A stretch of DNA of 55,174 bases, taken from NCBI GenBank assembly GCA_017447745.1, contig JAFSMW010000219.1, positions 1 to 55,174 of the forward strand, written 5' to 3'. The notes under the pieces were generated by a model. That model saw only the letters and a program-made list of their open reading frames with translations, was not told the origin of the DNA and made no database searches. The position numbers and the translations under genes are program-made. How positions within the stretch are numbered: position 1 is the stretch's first letter; the number at the start of each line of letters is the position of its first letter. This stretch comes from Thermoguttaceae bacterium (GTDB lineage Bacteria > Planctomycetota > Planctomycetia > Pirellulales > Thermoguttaceae). Positions 1 through 9,375 of this stretch are shown piece by piece.

Positions 1-66
1 CCACTTGCCTGAAACGATTTCTGACACTACGGTCTGACGAAATGCGTCTGTATATCGTTTTAACAT
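1..66 (-). CDS. IS3-type transposase OrfA, N-terminal fragment
   Basis: Only the first 22 codons lie in the window; the gene runs off the left edge. The peptide begins MLKRYTDAFRQTVVSEI, which matches the usual start of the helix-turn-helix OrfA proteins of the IS3/IS911 group (a basic start, then Y-x-x-F-x-x-x-V). An AGAAAGG ribosome-binding site sits six bases upstream of the ATG (complement of 64-66). OrfA proteins bind the IS ends and are joined to OrfB by frameshifting. The assignment rests on a short peptide and could instead be another helix-turn-helix protein. Confidence 0.55.
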   Translation of the reverse strand, partial: MLKRYTDAFRQTVVSEIVSGKW

Positions 67-104
67 CTTTAACCTTTCTGTCAACCGATACCAGGACAAG
101 ACAC
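1..104 (-). mobile_element. Terminus of an IS3-like insertion sequence
   Basis: Read on the minus strand, the DNA before the OrfA-like start opens with TGTCTTGTCCTGG. A TG terminus about 38 bases before orfA fits the left end of an IS3-family element, which would place the outer boundary near position 104. The opposite end, the inverted repeat and any target duplication lie outside the window, so the boundary is inferred. Confidence 0.4.
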
Positions 105-130
105 TAATTACTCATTACTAATTACTAATT
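103..130. repeat. Heptad tandem repeat, unit AATTACT
   Basis: Four near-perfect 7-base units lie between the IS end and the carrier gene. The TAG stop of that gene (complement of 125-127) is part of the repeat. It belongs to the heptad family found in most gaps of this window. Confidence 0.8.
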
Positions 131-1048
131 CTCCCTCGCCTCTCGCTCTTCTTTCAGGCTCAGGCGGATCATCTGCCACGAGTTCCAGGAGTTGTGACAC
201 AGAATATACATCAGCGGGACGATAGCAACCATGGGTTCGCAGAATTCCATGGCAAGGGCGACGGTAACGGCGATGTTCTTTTGCCCCAGCGTCTGAGATG
301 ATTCCCGGGGGAACTCTTTGGAAAGGAAATGTCCCAGGGTGAAGTTGGTAACGCAAACGCACAACGCGGTTAAAAAGCATAGGGGGACGAACCAGCGCTG
401 GCTGGCGTCGAGTTCGTTCCAAATGGTATTGGACGCCCCGGAAAGCATAATCGTAATACAGCAAACCCAAAGCAGAAACGAAATCATTCTGTACGCCTTG
501 GGGAACCGATTCTTTGACGACGGCGCGATCCAGCGAATTATCAGCGATACGCCGACGGGAATAAAAATCAAAAATCCAACGCGCTGGGCTATCGGCAGAA
601 AGAGTTCCAAAAAACCTTTGTCCGCCGCTTCCGGGAGCAGGTGCGGCAGAATCAACGGAATGGCGATGGCGACGGTAAACGTCGTCATGACAAACGCCGT
701 TACGCCGTATTCGATGTTCTGTTTCAAAAAGCTGATAACCGACGGCGCGGCGGAACCCGTCGGGGCGATTCCCGCCATAAACGCTCCGATTGCCAGAACC
801 GGCTGATTCAAGGCGGAGAAGATAAAATAGAACGTCAGAGGAATCGCGAGGTTAGCCGCAACAATCGCAAAGACGCTGGCTCGAATTCTGAGCTGATTCC
901 AGTTGAGCTGCAGAAAAACCAGAAACAACATCCCCATCACCAAATACGGAACCGCAGCGCGATAGGCGTTGAGCCACGGGCAGGACAGCCCAATAGCGAA
1001 CGCGCTGAGAAGCGAAAGCGGAGCGAACAGGAGGCGGAGGGTTTTCAT
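125..1048 (-). CDS. Bile acid:sodium symporter family (BASS/SBF) membrane carrier
   Basis: A 307-residue hydrophobic protein with about nine predicted membrane segments. The block GIAPTGSAAPSVISFL and a later QKNIAVTVALAMEF segment match the substrate/sodium-binding half of BASS carriers, which import organic anions with sodium; the substrate cannot be told. The ATG at 1048 (MKTLRLLFAPLS) was chosen because a longer start would read 44 residues of translated intergenic repeat. The gene follows mutS in the same direction, but 183 bases of repeats separate them, so co-transcription is uncertain. The last codons are followed directly by a TAG inside a heptad repeat. Confidence 0.8.
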   Translation of the reverse strand: MKTLRLLFAPLSLLSAFAIGLSCPWLNAYRAAVPYLVMGMLFLVFLQLNWNQLRIRASVFAIVAANLAIPLTFYFIFSALNQPVLAIGAFMAGIAPTGSAAPSVISFLKQNIEYGVTAFVMTTFTVAIAIPLILPHLLPEAADKGFLELFLPIAQRVGFLIFIPVGVSLIIRWIAPSSKNRFPKAYRMISFLLWVCCITIMLSGASNTIWNELDASQRWFVPLCFLTALCVCVTNFTLGHFLSKEFPRESSQTLGQKNIAVTVALAMEFCEPMVAIVPLMYILCHNSWNSWQMIRLSLKEEREAREN

Positions 1049-1059
1049 GGGGATGGGGA

Positions 1060-1231
<172 letters not shown>

Positions 1232-1233
<2 letters not shown>

Positions 1234-3847
1234 AAATTTCTTTCTGCCATTTCTGAATTAAAGCCAGGGCGTCAAGGGGGGTGAGGGAGTTAATATCGAC
1301 GTGGGACAGCTCGGTTAGAACCGGGTTGTCGACCGGGTCGAAGAACGTGAGCTGAACCATGCCGTCTGCGGTTTGTAGCCGGTTGGTTTTGGACGGACGG
1401 TGTTTTGTTTTGATTTGCGCGGACTGTTCCGGGGTGTCCTCGTTTTCCAGTTCGAGTAAAATCTCGTTGGCGCGGTTGATAACCGACGTCGGGACGCCGG
1501 CGAGTTTGGCGACGTGAATTCCGTAGCTTTTGTCTGCCGCGCCGGGAACGATCTTGTGCAGGAACGCGATGTCGCCGTTGTATTCCCGAACCGCGACGTT
1601 GAGGTTGGCGATGCCGTCGCCGTGGTCGCCCAGGTCGGTCAGTTCGTGATAATGCGTCGCAAAAAGGGTTCTGGCGTGAACGGTTTGATGCAGATGCTCG
1701 ACCACCGCCCAGGCGAGAGAAATCCCGTCGTAGGTGCTCGTGCCTCTGCCGATTTCGTCTAAAATGACGAGGCTTCTGGCGGTGGCGCGGTTGAGGATTC
1801 TCGCCGTTTCGGTCATTTCGACCATAAACGTTGACCGCCCGCGGGACAGCTCGTCGCCCGCCCCGACCCGGGCAAAGATTTTATCGACAATCCCGATTTT
1901 CGCTCGTTTGGCTGGCACGAACCCGCCGATTTGCGCCAGAATGACAATCAGCGCCGCCTGACGAATAAACGTGCTTTTCCCCGCCATGTTGGGACCGGTA
2001 ATCAACTGAATGTATCCGTGTTCCTGGTCGCAGACGATGTCGTTGGGAATGAAGTCCCCCTCAGGGCGGGTAATATCCAAAACCGGGTGCCGCCCGTCGA
2101 TAATGTCGAGAATCGGCTCCTCGGTCATTTCCGGACGGCAGTAGTTCCTGTCACGCGCCAGCGTCGCCAGCGACTGCAGCGCGTCCAGTTCTCCCAGCAC
2201 AGTGGCGGTTCTGTACATTTGTTTATGATACCCCGCCGTCTGCTCCCGCAAGTAGGAGAAGAGCGTCTGTTCCAGTTCCAAAGAGCGTTCTTCCGCCGTG
2301 AGGGCTTTTTCTTCGTACTCCTTGAGTTCCGGGGTGATGTACCGCTCGGCGTTTTTGAGCGTCTGTTTGCGGATGAAGTAGTCTGGAACCTGTTTGCTGG
2401 AATTAGCGTTGGTAATTTCCAGATAGTACCCGAAAACGCGCGTGTACCCGACTTTGAGATTGCTGATGCCGGTCTGCTCCTGCATCTTCGCCTGATAGTC
2501 CGCCATCCATTGCTTGCCGGTAATGGAGATGTTGCGCAGGTCGTCCAGCTCCGCAGAAAATCCCGGCTTGATAAACCCGCCGTCGTGAGCCTGCGCCGGG
2601 CAGTTTTCGACCAAGGCGCATTCCAGCAAAGCCGTCAGGTCTTCGCACAGGTCGATAGAGTCTCGAACGCGTGACAGCAGCTCTGACGAGCAGTCTTGAA
2701 GAATCCGTTTGATTTCCGGCATGAGCCGCCACGTCTTGCCCAGATAGCTCAAATCCCGGGGCGTGGCGCGGTTTGTACTGACGCGGGTTAAAAGGCGCTC
2801 GATGTCGTAAATGCCGTCAAAGACGCTTCGCAGGGCGTCGCAAATATGCGGGTTGTTGACCAGCTCTTCCACCGCCGACTGACGCCGATTGATGCGCTCG
2901 ATATCCATCAGGGGGTCGGAAAGCCAGCTGGAAAGCAGACGAGCGCCAACGGCTGTAACAGTCCGGTCGATGGCGCCCAGGAGCGACCCTTCCCGACGAT
3001 TCCCGCGGAACGTGTAGTTGATTTCCAGGCTCCGGCGCGTCGCCTCGTCAATTTCCAACGTCTTGCTGGAACTGTACGGCAGCAGGGCTTCGATATGGTC
3101 AAGCGACGTCTTCTGCGTCTCGACCAGATAGTCCAACGCCGCGCCCGCCGCTCGAATCGCCTGCGCGTCCTGCTCCGTTTCTGCAAAGCCGAACCCGTCC
3201 AAGTTCCGGGTGTGGAAGTGTTCCGTCAAGACTCGAAACGCGTTGTCGAACCCGAACTGCCAGTTCATTCGCCGCGTTATCATGACGGAATTGAGAATGT
3301 AGTCCGGCAGAAGCTGGGAGTCGTCTTCAATGAGAATTTCGCTGGGATGGATTCGGGCGATCTGGTCAGCCAGTTCCCCCCGAGGGAACCCCGCCGCCTG
3401 AAATTTGCCCGTAGACAGTTCAATCCACGCCATGCCGATGTAGTCATGTTTCCCGTCAACAACCGCCGCCAGATAGTTGTTAGACCGCGGGTCAAGCATG
3501 GAGTCGTCTGTAATTGTCCCGGCGGAAACAACTCGGGTAACTTCCCGCTTGACGATTCCCTTGGCAAAGCGCGGGTCTTCCATCTGGTCGCAGACCGCCA
3601 CTTTCAGTCCGGAATTGACCGCTTTTGACAGATACTGATCCAGCTGATGATGCGGGAATCCGCACATGGGCGAGGCGTTGGGACCTTTGTCGCGACTGGT
3701 CAACGTCAGGCTCAGTACGCGCGCCGCCGTTCGGGCGTCGTCGTTGAACATCTCGTAGAAGTCGCCCATTCGGAAAAACAAAATCGTATCTGGAAACGCC
3801 TTTTTCGCCTCCAAATACTGTCGCATCATCGGGGTTTGGTCAGCCAT
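1232..3847 (-). CDS. mutS: DNA mismatch repair protein MutS
   Basis: An 871-residue MutS of normal length. It recognises mismatches and small loops and starts repair through ATP-driven clamp sliding. Near the N-terminus is the mismatch-wedge motif FFRMGDFYEMF; residue F of the F-x-E motif inserts at the mismatch. The connector, lever and clamp regions follow, and the ATPase carries Walker A GPNMAGKST (near residue 615) and the ABC-type Walker B block LVILDEIGRGTST. The ATG at 3847 (MADQTPMMRQYLE) is preferred to a more upstream start, because the family begins shortly before the wedge motif. The stop TAG is the first triplet of a heptad repeat. No mutL is nearby. Confidence 0.97.
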
Positions 3848-3942
3848 TTGCTTAATATAATTAGTATAACCTTGTTTTTTGATGTATTCTAACACGATTA
3901 ATAGTTTTGTCAAGTTATGGGGCGATGATTAGAGAACGGTGA

Positions 3943-4160
3943 GCGCTTGCGCCGGGGAATGCGGCGGCTTGACGCCGCCTTGTCCAATGACCCGCTGAAA
4001 AACTCCGTTCAGCTCGGATCGCGGCAGTCTCTGCCGCCGAAGAAATTTTTAAACACGAAAAACACGAAAAGAACGAAAGAAACGAAAAGTCGATTTAAAA
4101 TTCTTTCGTCTATTTCGTGTATTTCGTGTATTTCGTGTTAAAAAAACGGACTTACGTCCG
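3943..4160. repeat. Intergenic hairpins and inverted nonamer repeats
   Basis: The gap between mutS and the next gene (3848-4265) shows no coding sequence. It has CGCTTGCG at 3944-3951 and small hairpins GCGGC/GCCGC (about 3961-3975), GCGGCAG/CTGCCGC (4021-4037) and GGAC/GTCC (about 4148-4159). At 4051-4141 nonamers of the type AACACGAAA are followed by their inverted form ATTTCGTGT three times. Divergent promoters must also lie here, but I cannot place them. Confidence 0.65.
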
Positions 4161-4265
4161 CGATCCAGTGAGGGGTTCCGCTTCGTCGCTGGGCATGTGC
4201 AGGTCGAAGGTATTTCTTCCGAGCTTATCTTGACAGGATTCCGTTCTCCGTTTATAATTATCTAT

Positions 4266-5309
4266 ATGAGAATTCGCTCAATATTAATTCTGTTGACGGT
4301 TTTGACGTTTCCCTGTCTGGGGTTGGCTCAGACGGATTCCGGCTTGACGTATTCCGAAGCGGCGCGGGTTGACGCAGTCAAGCGCGGCTTGAAGTACTTG
4401 ACGGCAAGTCAGAAGTCCAACGGCTCGTTCGGTTCCGGGTACTACGACGGGGACGCTGCTGTAACGGCGCTGGCGGGAATGGCGTTTATTTCCTCTGGGG
4501 ACGTCTGCGAGACGCCGGACGCGCCATCGTCAAAATGCGTCAAGTATCTTTTGTCAATCGCCCGACCTGACGGGTTTATCAATCGACCCGCCACAGCAGA
4601 CGCAGACGGCTCGTTTCGACCCATGTACGGACACGGGTTCGCGACGCTCTTTCTGGCGGAAACGGCGGGAATGTATCAAGGCGACGACCTGATTCCCGTT
4701 CTCGACCGGGCGGTCAAGCTGATAATTGCGTCTCAAAACGACGAGGGCGGCTGGCGATACTTCCCCGTAAAAAAAGATGCTGACGTTTCCGTTACAGCGT
4801 GCCAGGTCATGGCTCTCAGAGCGGCGAGAAACGCTGGTCGAGACGTCCCGGCGGAAACGATCGACCGGGCGGTGAAATATCTCTTGGCGCGCCAGAACAG
4901 CGACGGCGGGTTCATGTACATGAGTCCGTCTGGAGAAAGCGCCCTGCCCCGCTCCGCTGCCGTTGTCGCGGCGCTGTATTCCGCCGGACAGAACGACAAT
5001 CCCGCCTTGGGGAAATCGTTTGATTACCTCAACCGACATCTTCAAACCGCGTTCGCCAAAAAGGCGCAGTCGCCGCTGCCGGGATTTAGCGAGGACTATC
5101 CGTACTACGCGATCTATTATCTATCCGGCGCGTACAGACAGCAGCAAAAAGACTGGCAAACGTGGCGAAACCGAATTGTCCCGGTTTTGCTCTCCGCTCA
5201 AAATCCCGACGGCAGCTGGTCAAGCGAGTTCTCCAAAGACTACGCTGCCGCCATGGCTCTAATCGTCCTGCAGTTGGAAAACAACTATTTGCCGATATGG
5301 CAGAAATAA
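4266..5309 (+). CDS. Secreted prenyltransferase/squalene-cyclase-fold repeat protein
   Basis: 347 residues. A signal peptide (MRIRSILILLTVLTFPCLG then LAQT) precedes at least five helical repeats of the alpha/alpha-toroid type seen in terpene cyclases and prenyltransferases. The repeat cores are visible as SQKSNGSFG, SQNDEGGW, RQNSDGGF and AQNPDGSW. Family members in planctomycetes are mostly uncharacterised secreted proteins; the acidic DxDD motif of squalene-hopene cyclases is not seen, so a cyclase role is not supported. The ATG at 4266 was chosen because it directly starts the signal peptide. The gene is transcribed alone, converging on the SDR gene. Confidence 0.75.
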   Translation: MRIRSILILLTVLTFPCLGLAQTDSGLTYSEAARVDAVKRGLKYLTASQKSNGSFGSGYYDGDAAVTALAGMAFISSGDVCETPDAPSSKCVKYLLSIARPDGFINRPATADADGSFRPMYGHGFATLFLAETAGMYQGDDLIPVLDRAVKLIIASQNDEGGWRYFPVKKDADVSVTACQVMALRAARNAGRDVPAETIDRAVKYLLARQNSDGGFMYMSPSGESALPRSAAVVAALYSAGQNDNPALGKSFDYLNRHLQTAFAKKAQSPLPGFSEDYPYYAIYYLSGAYRQQQKDWQTWRNRIVPVLLSAQNPDGSWSSEFSKDYAAAMALIVLQLENNYLPIWQK

Positions 5310-5317
5310 GAAGCCTC

Positions 5318-5430
5318 TAGCCGTTATCTTCTAGCTTTTAGCTTTATCTTTTAGATTCCAGCGTTAATAGTTAACGCTCAGTACGAAAAGCCTCAAAGCT
5401 AACAGCTAATAGCTAGCGGCTAATAGCTTT
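5318..5430. repeat. Inverted heptads around an AGCGTTAA hairpin
   Basis: The convergent gap holds TAGCTTT-type heptads (from about 5330), a perfect 8-base hairpin AGCGTTAA-TAG-TTAACGCT (5360-5378), then AGCTAAC, AGCTAAT, AGCTAGC, GGCTAAT units (about 5397-5428). The two arms are complementary, so it may fold into a large hairpin and act as a shared terminator. Confidence 0.65.
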
Positions 5431-5438
5431 CAATAATG

Positions 5439-6191
5439 TTACACCCACAACCGTCTTAAGAAAAAGACGGCGATTTTGTATTTCAGCGATGGGACCAGCA
5501 TAACGGTCGAACCGTGCTCGGCGCAGCGAATCGCTTTCTTTACAACCCAGTCAGCGTCCATCCAGAGCCAGTTGGGAATCTTTCCGTAGAGGTCTTTGTC
5601 AACCAGCATTTCCGGCGTGGAATGGAATCCGGTTCTGACGAATCCGGGACACAAGACAACCGCTCGAACGCCGGTTCCTTTCAAGTCGCACGCCAAGCCG
5701 CGGGTAAACGAGACGACGTACGCTTTGGTCGCGGCGTAATCAACGCAGCCCTTTCCGACGAAAAACGCGCCGACGGACGACGTGTTGAGAATATACCCCC
5801 GCCCGTTGGCTTTCATGACCTTCGCCGCCTCGTAAGACAGACGCTCGACAGCGGCGCAGTGCGTTACAAGCATGTCGGTCGAACGCTTAATGTCGTTGTC
5901 TGGATAGACTTGCCCGCCCAAGCCGAAACCAGCGTTGTTGATCATCCATTCCAAATTGGGAGTTGACGCAACGCGGTTTGCCAGAGCGTCGATTCCGTCA
6001 AAGGTTGACAGGTCAACGCTCATCGTTTCAATCTGAGCGCTTGGCGCGAGCTGAAGCAGTTCCTCTTTTGCTTTCGCCAGACGTTCTTCGTTTCGAGCGC
6101 AAAGTACAACGACGTCGTTCTTTTTAACCAATTGCTTGGCGTAGGCGAGACCGAGTCCGCTCGACGCGCCGGTAATGATTGCTGTTGACAT
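5439..6191 (-). CDS. Short-chain dehydrogenase/reductase (SDR) family oxidoreductase
   Basis: 250 residues, the classical SDR length. The NAD(P)-binding TGASSGLG lies at the N-terminus, INNAG follows at the fourth strand, the catalytic Ser is in NTSSVGAFF, and the YxxxK pair is in DYAATKAYV. The Rossmann fold ends in a short hydrophobic C-terminus. These enzymes oxidise or reduce hydroxyl/keto groups; the substrate is not predictable. The ATG at 6191 directly precedes the first beta-strand and is preferred over a TTG five codons upstream. The gene seems monocistronic; the next gene upstream (the RND exporter) is separated by a heptad element. Confidence 0.88.
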   Translation of the reverse strand: MSTAIITGASSGLGLAYAKQLVKKNDVVVLCARNEERLAKAKEELLQLAPSAQIETMSVDLSTFDGIDALANRVASTPNLEWMINNAGFGLGGQVYPDNDIKRSTDMLVTHCAAVERLSYEAAKVMKANGRGYILNTSSVGAFFVGKGCVDYAATKAYVVSFTRGLACDLKGTGVRAVVLCPGFVRTGFHSTPEMLVDKDLYGKIPNWLWMDADWVVKKAIRCAEHGSTVMLVPSLKYKIAVFFLRRLWV

Positions 6192-6221
6192 GATAGGTGA
6201 GGACAATTAGGAATGGAATAC

Positions 6222-6313
6222 TTGATAAGTGGTAAGTTACAAGTGGTAAGTGGTAAGTGGTAAGGACGCAAGCGTAATTCCCACTAACTACTAACCACTT
6301 ACCACTCTCTACT
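6222..6313. repeat. Inverted heptads GGTAAGT around ACGCAAGCGT
   Basis: GTGGTAA units (about 6222-6264) are followed by ACGCAAGCGT (6266-6275), then the complementary arm of ACTAACC/ACTTACC units (to about 6311). The right arm ends on the TAG stop codon of the RND exporter. The arms can pair over about 30 bases. Confidence 0.8.
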
Positions 6314-9233
6314 ATTCTTCCGTTGTTTCCGGTTCAGCCAGTTCTGCCGGTTTGACGGAACGGACGAAAATCTTGCCCCAGTTGGAAAACAGGATTGCCG
6401 GGAGAACCGTCAAGTCGCTAACCAGGGCAGAGAATAGCAAGGCGCACATGAAAAAGCTGAAGTAAATCGTCGGAATGAACGGGCTGATCATGTACGTTAC
6501 CAGTCCCAGCGAGCAGACGGACGACGTCTGGAACATGGCAGAGCCGCATTTTCGGTACGCCAGACGGGTCGCCTCTTTTCTGTCCAAGCCGCGTTGATGT
6601 CCGATTCTGTACCATGTAATAAAGTGAACCGTGTTGTCAACGGCGATGCCCAGCGCTGCGGAACCGGTGAGCATGGTTCCCATTTCAACGCGAAGCCCAA
6701 TCCAGCCGACGATTCCAAAGACGAAAATTACCGGCAGCAAACTCGGATAGACCGCCAAAACGCCGCATCTAACCGAACGGAACAGACAGACCAGAATCAA
6801 GCCGATGATTAAAAACGCCGTTAAAAAGCTGACTTTCAGGTCGTCGAGAAGCTGATTTTGCGCTTTGTAGACAACCGGGACGCCGCCTGTTACAATGAAC
6901 TCCGGCATAGTCAGCGGAAGTAGAGCGGTTTTCTTGCCGGTCGTTTCCGTCTTTTCCGTTGAACTTTCCGCATTTGTATCTGCCGGCGATTCCGGATTGG
7001 CGTCGCTGTCGACGACAATGTCAGGCATGACGTCTCCGTCGACGGGGATTGCCATATTGGCATCGCTATCAACGGGAATATTCACAGCGTCGTCGACAGG
7101 GATGTCGGGAACGGCGTCAACGTCGTCGGGCAGCGTTGGAATGTCGGTCAACGAAGCGTCTTCGTCGGGCAGCGTTGGAACTGTTTCTTCTGCAGGGAGC
7201 GTTTCGTTGACAGTCAGCTGCTCTGACGTCTTGGCGACGGGGTCCGCCGGGACTGCGGTTTTGGATTCTGCCTTTTGAGCGTCGACGCCTGTTTTGGCGT
7301 GAATGCTAAATGGATCGCTGTCGGAAAGAGGCGCGTTGAATTTATCCGCGTTCTTCTTGAGCTTATTAAGTTCCTGTTCAATTACTTCTCCTTGTGGAAG
7401 AATGGACGATTCCCCAGAAGCTGTAGTCGAAACGAAAACGCCGTCTTTTGCTGCTGTTACAGGCGGGACGGTTTCCACAGCAGGCGTGGGAATCGCGTTT
7501 TGACCGGCTTTCTCAATCTGACCGTTGACGATGTCTTTAATCTGCTGAATAATCGGACCGTAGTCAATGCGGCGCATGGCGTACGTTCTAACGGTAATTC
7601 TCCAATATTGATTGCCGTCCTGTTCCTTGAAATAGCCGGACTTTGTAAATCCTTCTTTGACGGCATCAATTTTCCTGTTGATCAGTTTTCGGGCGGCGGC
7701 GGTTCTGGCTCCGTGGGACGGGATCTCAGGAATGAAGTTGGTAATGCTGATAATACCGACGTCTTTCATGTCGGCTTTAAGATTGTCTGTTACATCGCGA
7801 ACGAAACACAGCCGGTCAAAGACTTGTTCGTTTTCTCCCTGCGGCCAAGTAAACATGATTTCAACGGGAATCATCGGACCAAATTCGTCTTCCACCCAGG
7901 TGTAGTCTTTAATCGGCTGAGTGTAGGAGCGAAGCATGGAGTGAAGCCCAATGCTGGTTTTGATATGCGCTGCGCCTCCAAAGCAGACGACGGCAATAAT
8001 CAGAGAAACCGCCAAAACCAGGTACGGAACCTTGCTTACCCATGGATAGAACATTCGTTCCAGAATGGTCGCCAAGTCCCATTTGGTTTCTTTCTTTGTA
8101 ACTTTTTTCCACGATGAAATTGGGAACGAGATATAATAAATCGGCAGGAATATCAAAATGATTGTAACGGAAATCGCCAGCGCAGAGGACGAAACGATCC
8201 CGAATTTCCGGATCGGAATGAGCTGACTGCTCAAAAACGACAGCAGCCCGGCGATGGTGGTGATAATCGAAATAAACGTCGGAACGAGAGCCGTTTTCAG
8301 CGCGCTGTACATTGCCTCGCGCGGTTCCAGCCGGGTGATGGCGTCTCGATAGTAGTTTGTCAGATGGATGCCCGCCGACATGGACAGAACAAACGTCAGG
8401 TTGACCGACAGCATCAAGATGGAGTCGAACTGAATGTTAAGCCAGTAAATCAGCGCAAGGCACATCTGCTGGTTCATGAACGAAACCAGAAAGACCATCA
8501 AAGCCGCTCGCCATGACCGGAAACACAAAAACGAGATGATAATCCCGATTATGTACGACGCAACGTTCATTTCAATAAGATGAGTGCGGCAAATCGAGTC
8601 GATGGCGACGGAGTCCAGCGACGGCCCGGCGGCGTGAAATTTGGACATGTCCAAACCGATCGATTCCGCTATTGTCCACAGCCCGTTAATCGCGTCCGGA
8701 CGGAACTTTTTGCCGTCGTCAGACAGCATGGCAATCAGACACGTCTTTTTGTAGTCGGACGAAATCAGAAAGCCCTTCATTCGTTCCAGAATCTCTTCTT
8801 CGTCAAGCCGCATGTCTTCCTGTGACAAAAGCTCGTAAACGTCCTGACCGGTAATGACCTCGTTGAAAAGGACGCGCTGTTCCCCGTCGGACGTCGGCTG
8901 AGGAGCAAGCAGCTTGTCTTTGAATTCCTTTACCTTCGGCGATTCCAGAGTGCAGTCGTCCCAGCTGATAAGCAGGATTTCATTTGCCTGGAAGATTTTA
9001 CCGAACTTCAGAAGCTGCTGCGTTTCCGGAAACTTTCGAGGCACCCAGTCTTCGACTTTGTTTTCCGTATGTCCCCAGGTTTGTTTGGCGCCGTAGACGA
9101 TAAACGGAATCGCACAAATCAGCAGAGCTATCATCAAGAATCGCTTGTTAATGAGCGACTTTAAAACAGTGTATACAATATCGGTAGGATTAAACTTTTT
9201 CAAAGTGATTCGCCTTTTTAGCAGGATATGCAT
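6312..9233 (-). CDS. RND superfamily (MMPL/patched-like) exporter with acidic periplasmic insert
   Basis: 973 residues with two halves, each an N-terminal membrane helix, a large periplasmic loop and a five- to six-helix bundle. The first bundle follows SYIIGIIISFLCF; the second starts at FLTAFLIIGLILVCLFRSV and contains GSAALGIAVDNTVHFI, typical of proton-driven RND/MMPL exporters and hopanoid-type transporters. Between about residues 620 and 760 is an insert rich in Asp, Pro, Val and Thr (repeats such as IPVD, DIPTLPDD) that looks disordered. The start is uncertain: ATG at 9233 is preceded by AAAGGA with short spacing, but a TTG ten codons later (LKKFNPTD) has better spacing from AAAGGC. 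No partner fusion or outer membrane genes are adjacent. Confidence 0.85.
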   Translation of the reverse strand: MHILLKRRITLKKFNPTDIVYTVLKSLINKRFLMIALLICAIPFIVYGAKQTWGHTENKVEDWVPRKFPETQQLLKFGKIFQANEILLISWDDCTLESPKVKEFKDKLLAPQPTSDGEQRVLFNEVITGQDVYELLSQEDMRLDEEEILERMKGFLISSDYKKTCLIAMLSDDGKKFRPDAINGLWTIAESIGLDMSKFHAAGPSLDSVAIDSICRTHLIEMNVASYIIGIIISFLCFRSWRAALMVFLVSFMNQQMCLALIYWLNIQFDSILMLSVNLTFVLSMSAGIHLTNYYRDAITRLEPREAMYSALKTALVPTFISIITTIAGLLSFLSSQLIPIRKFGIVSSSALAISVTIILIFLPIYYISFPISSWKKVTKKETKWDLATILERMFYPWVSKVPYLVLAVSLIIAVVCFGGAAHIKTSIGLHSMLRSYTQPIKDYTWVEDEFGPMIPVEIMFTWPQGENEQVFDRLCFVRDVTDNLKADMKDVGIISITNFIPEIPSHGARTAAARKLINRKIDAVKEGFTKSGYFKEQDGNQYWRITVRTYAMRRIDYGPIIQQIKDIVNGQIEKAGQNAIPTPAVETVPPVTAAKDGVFVSTTASGESSILPQGEVIEQELNKLKKNADKFNAPLSDSDPFSIHAKTGVDAQKAESKTAVPADPVAKTSEQLTVNETLPAEETVPTLPDEDASLTDIPTLPDDVDAVPDIPVDDAVNIPVDSDANMAIPVDGDVMPDIVVDSDANPESPADTNAESSTEKTETTGKKTALLPLTMPEFIVTGGVPVVYKAQNQLLDDLKVSFLTAFLIIGLILVCLFRSVRCGVLAVYPSLLPVIFVFGIVGWIGLRVEMGTMLTGSAALGIAVDNTVHFITWYRIGHQRGLDRKEATRLAYRKCGSAMFQTSSVCSLGLVTYMISPFIPTIYFSFFMCALLFSALVSDLTVLPAILFSNWGKIFVRSVKPAELAEPETTEE

Positions 9234-9336
9234 TCATCCTTTCCGAAAGATAGCCTGCAACGTCTCTTTCGGAATAAACTATTTCATATAATATCAAATA
9301 ATGCCAATTTGTAAAGACTGATTTTAAGAGATTTCT

Positions 9337-9366
9337 GGGAGTAGGGAGTAGGGAGTAGGGAATAGG
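9337..9366. repeat. Heptad tandem repeat, unit GGGAGTA
   Basis: Four units (three exact GGGAGTA and one GGGAATA) lie just after the archaemetzincin stop codon. This gap also contains the exporter's upstream region; nothing else was recognised in 9234-9375. Confidence 0.8.
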
Positions 9367-9375
9367 AAAGCGGCT

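Noticed and set aside
3947-4141. 64-codon frame after mutS
   Set aside because: Consists of translated nonamer repeats (KNTKRTKETK, SCISCISC).
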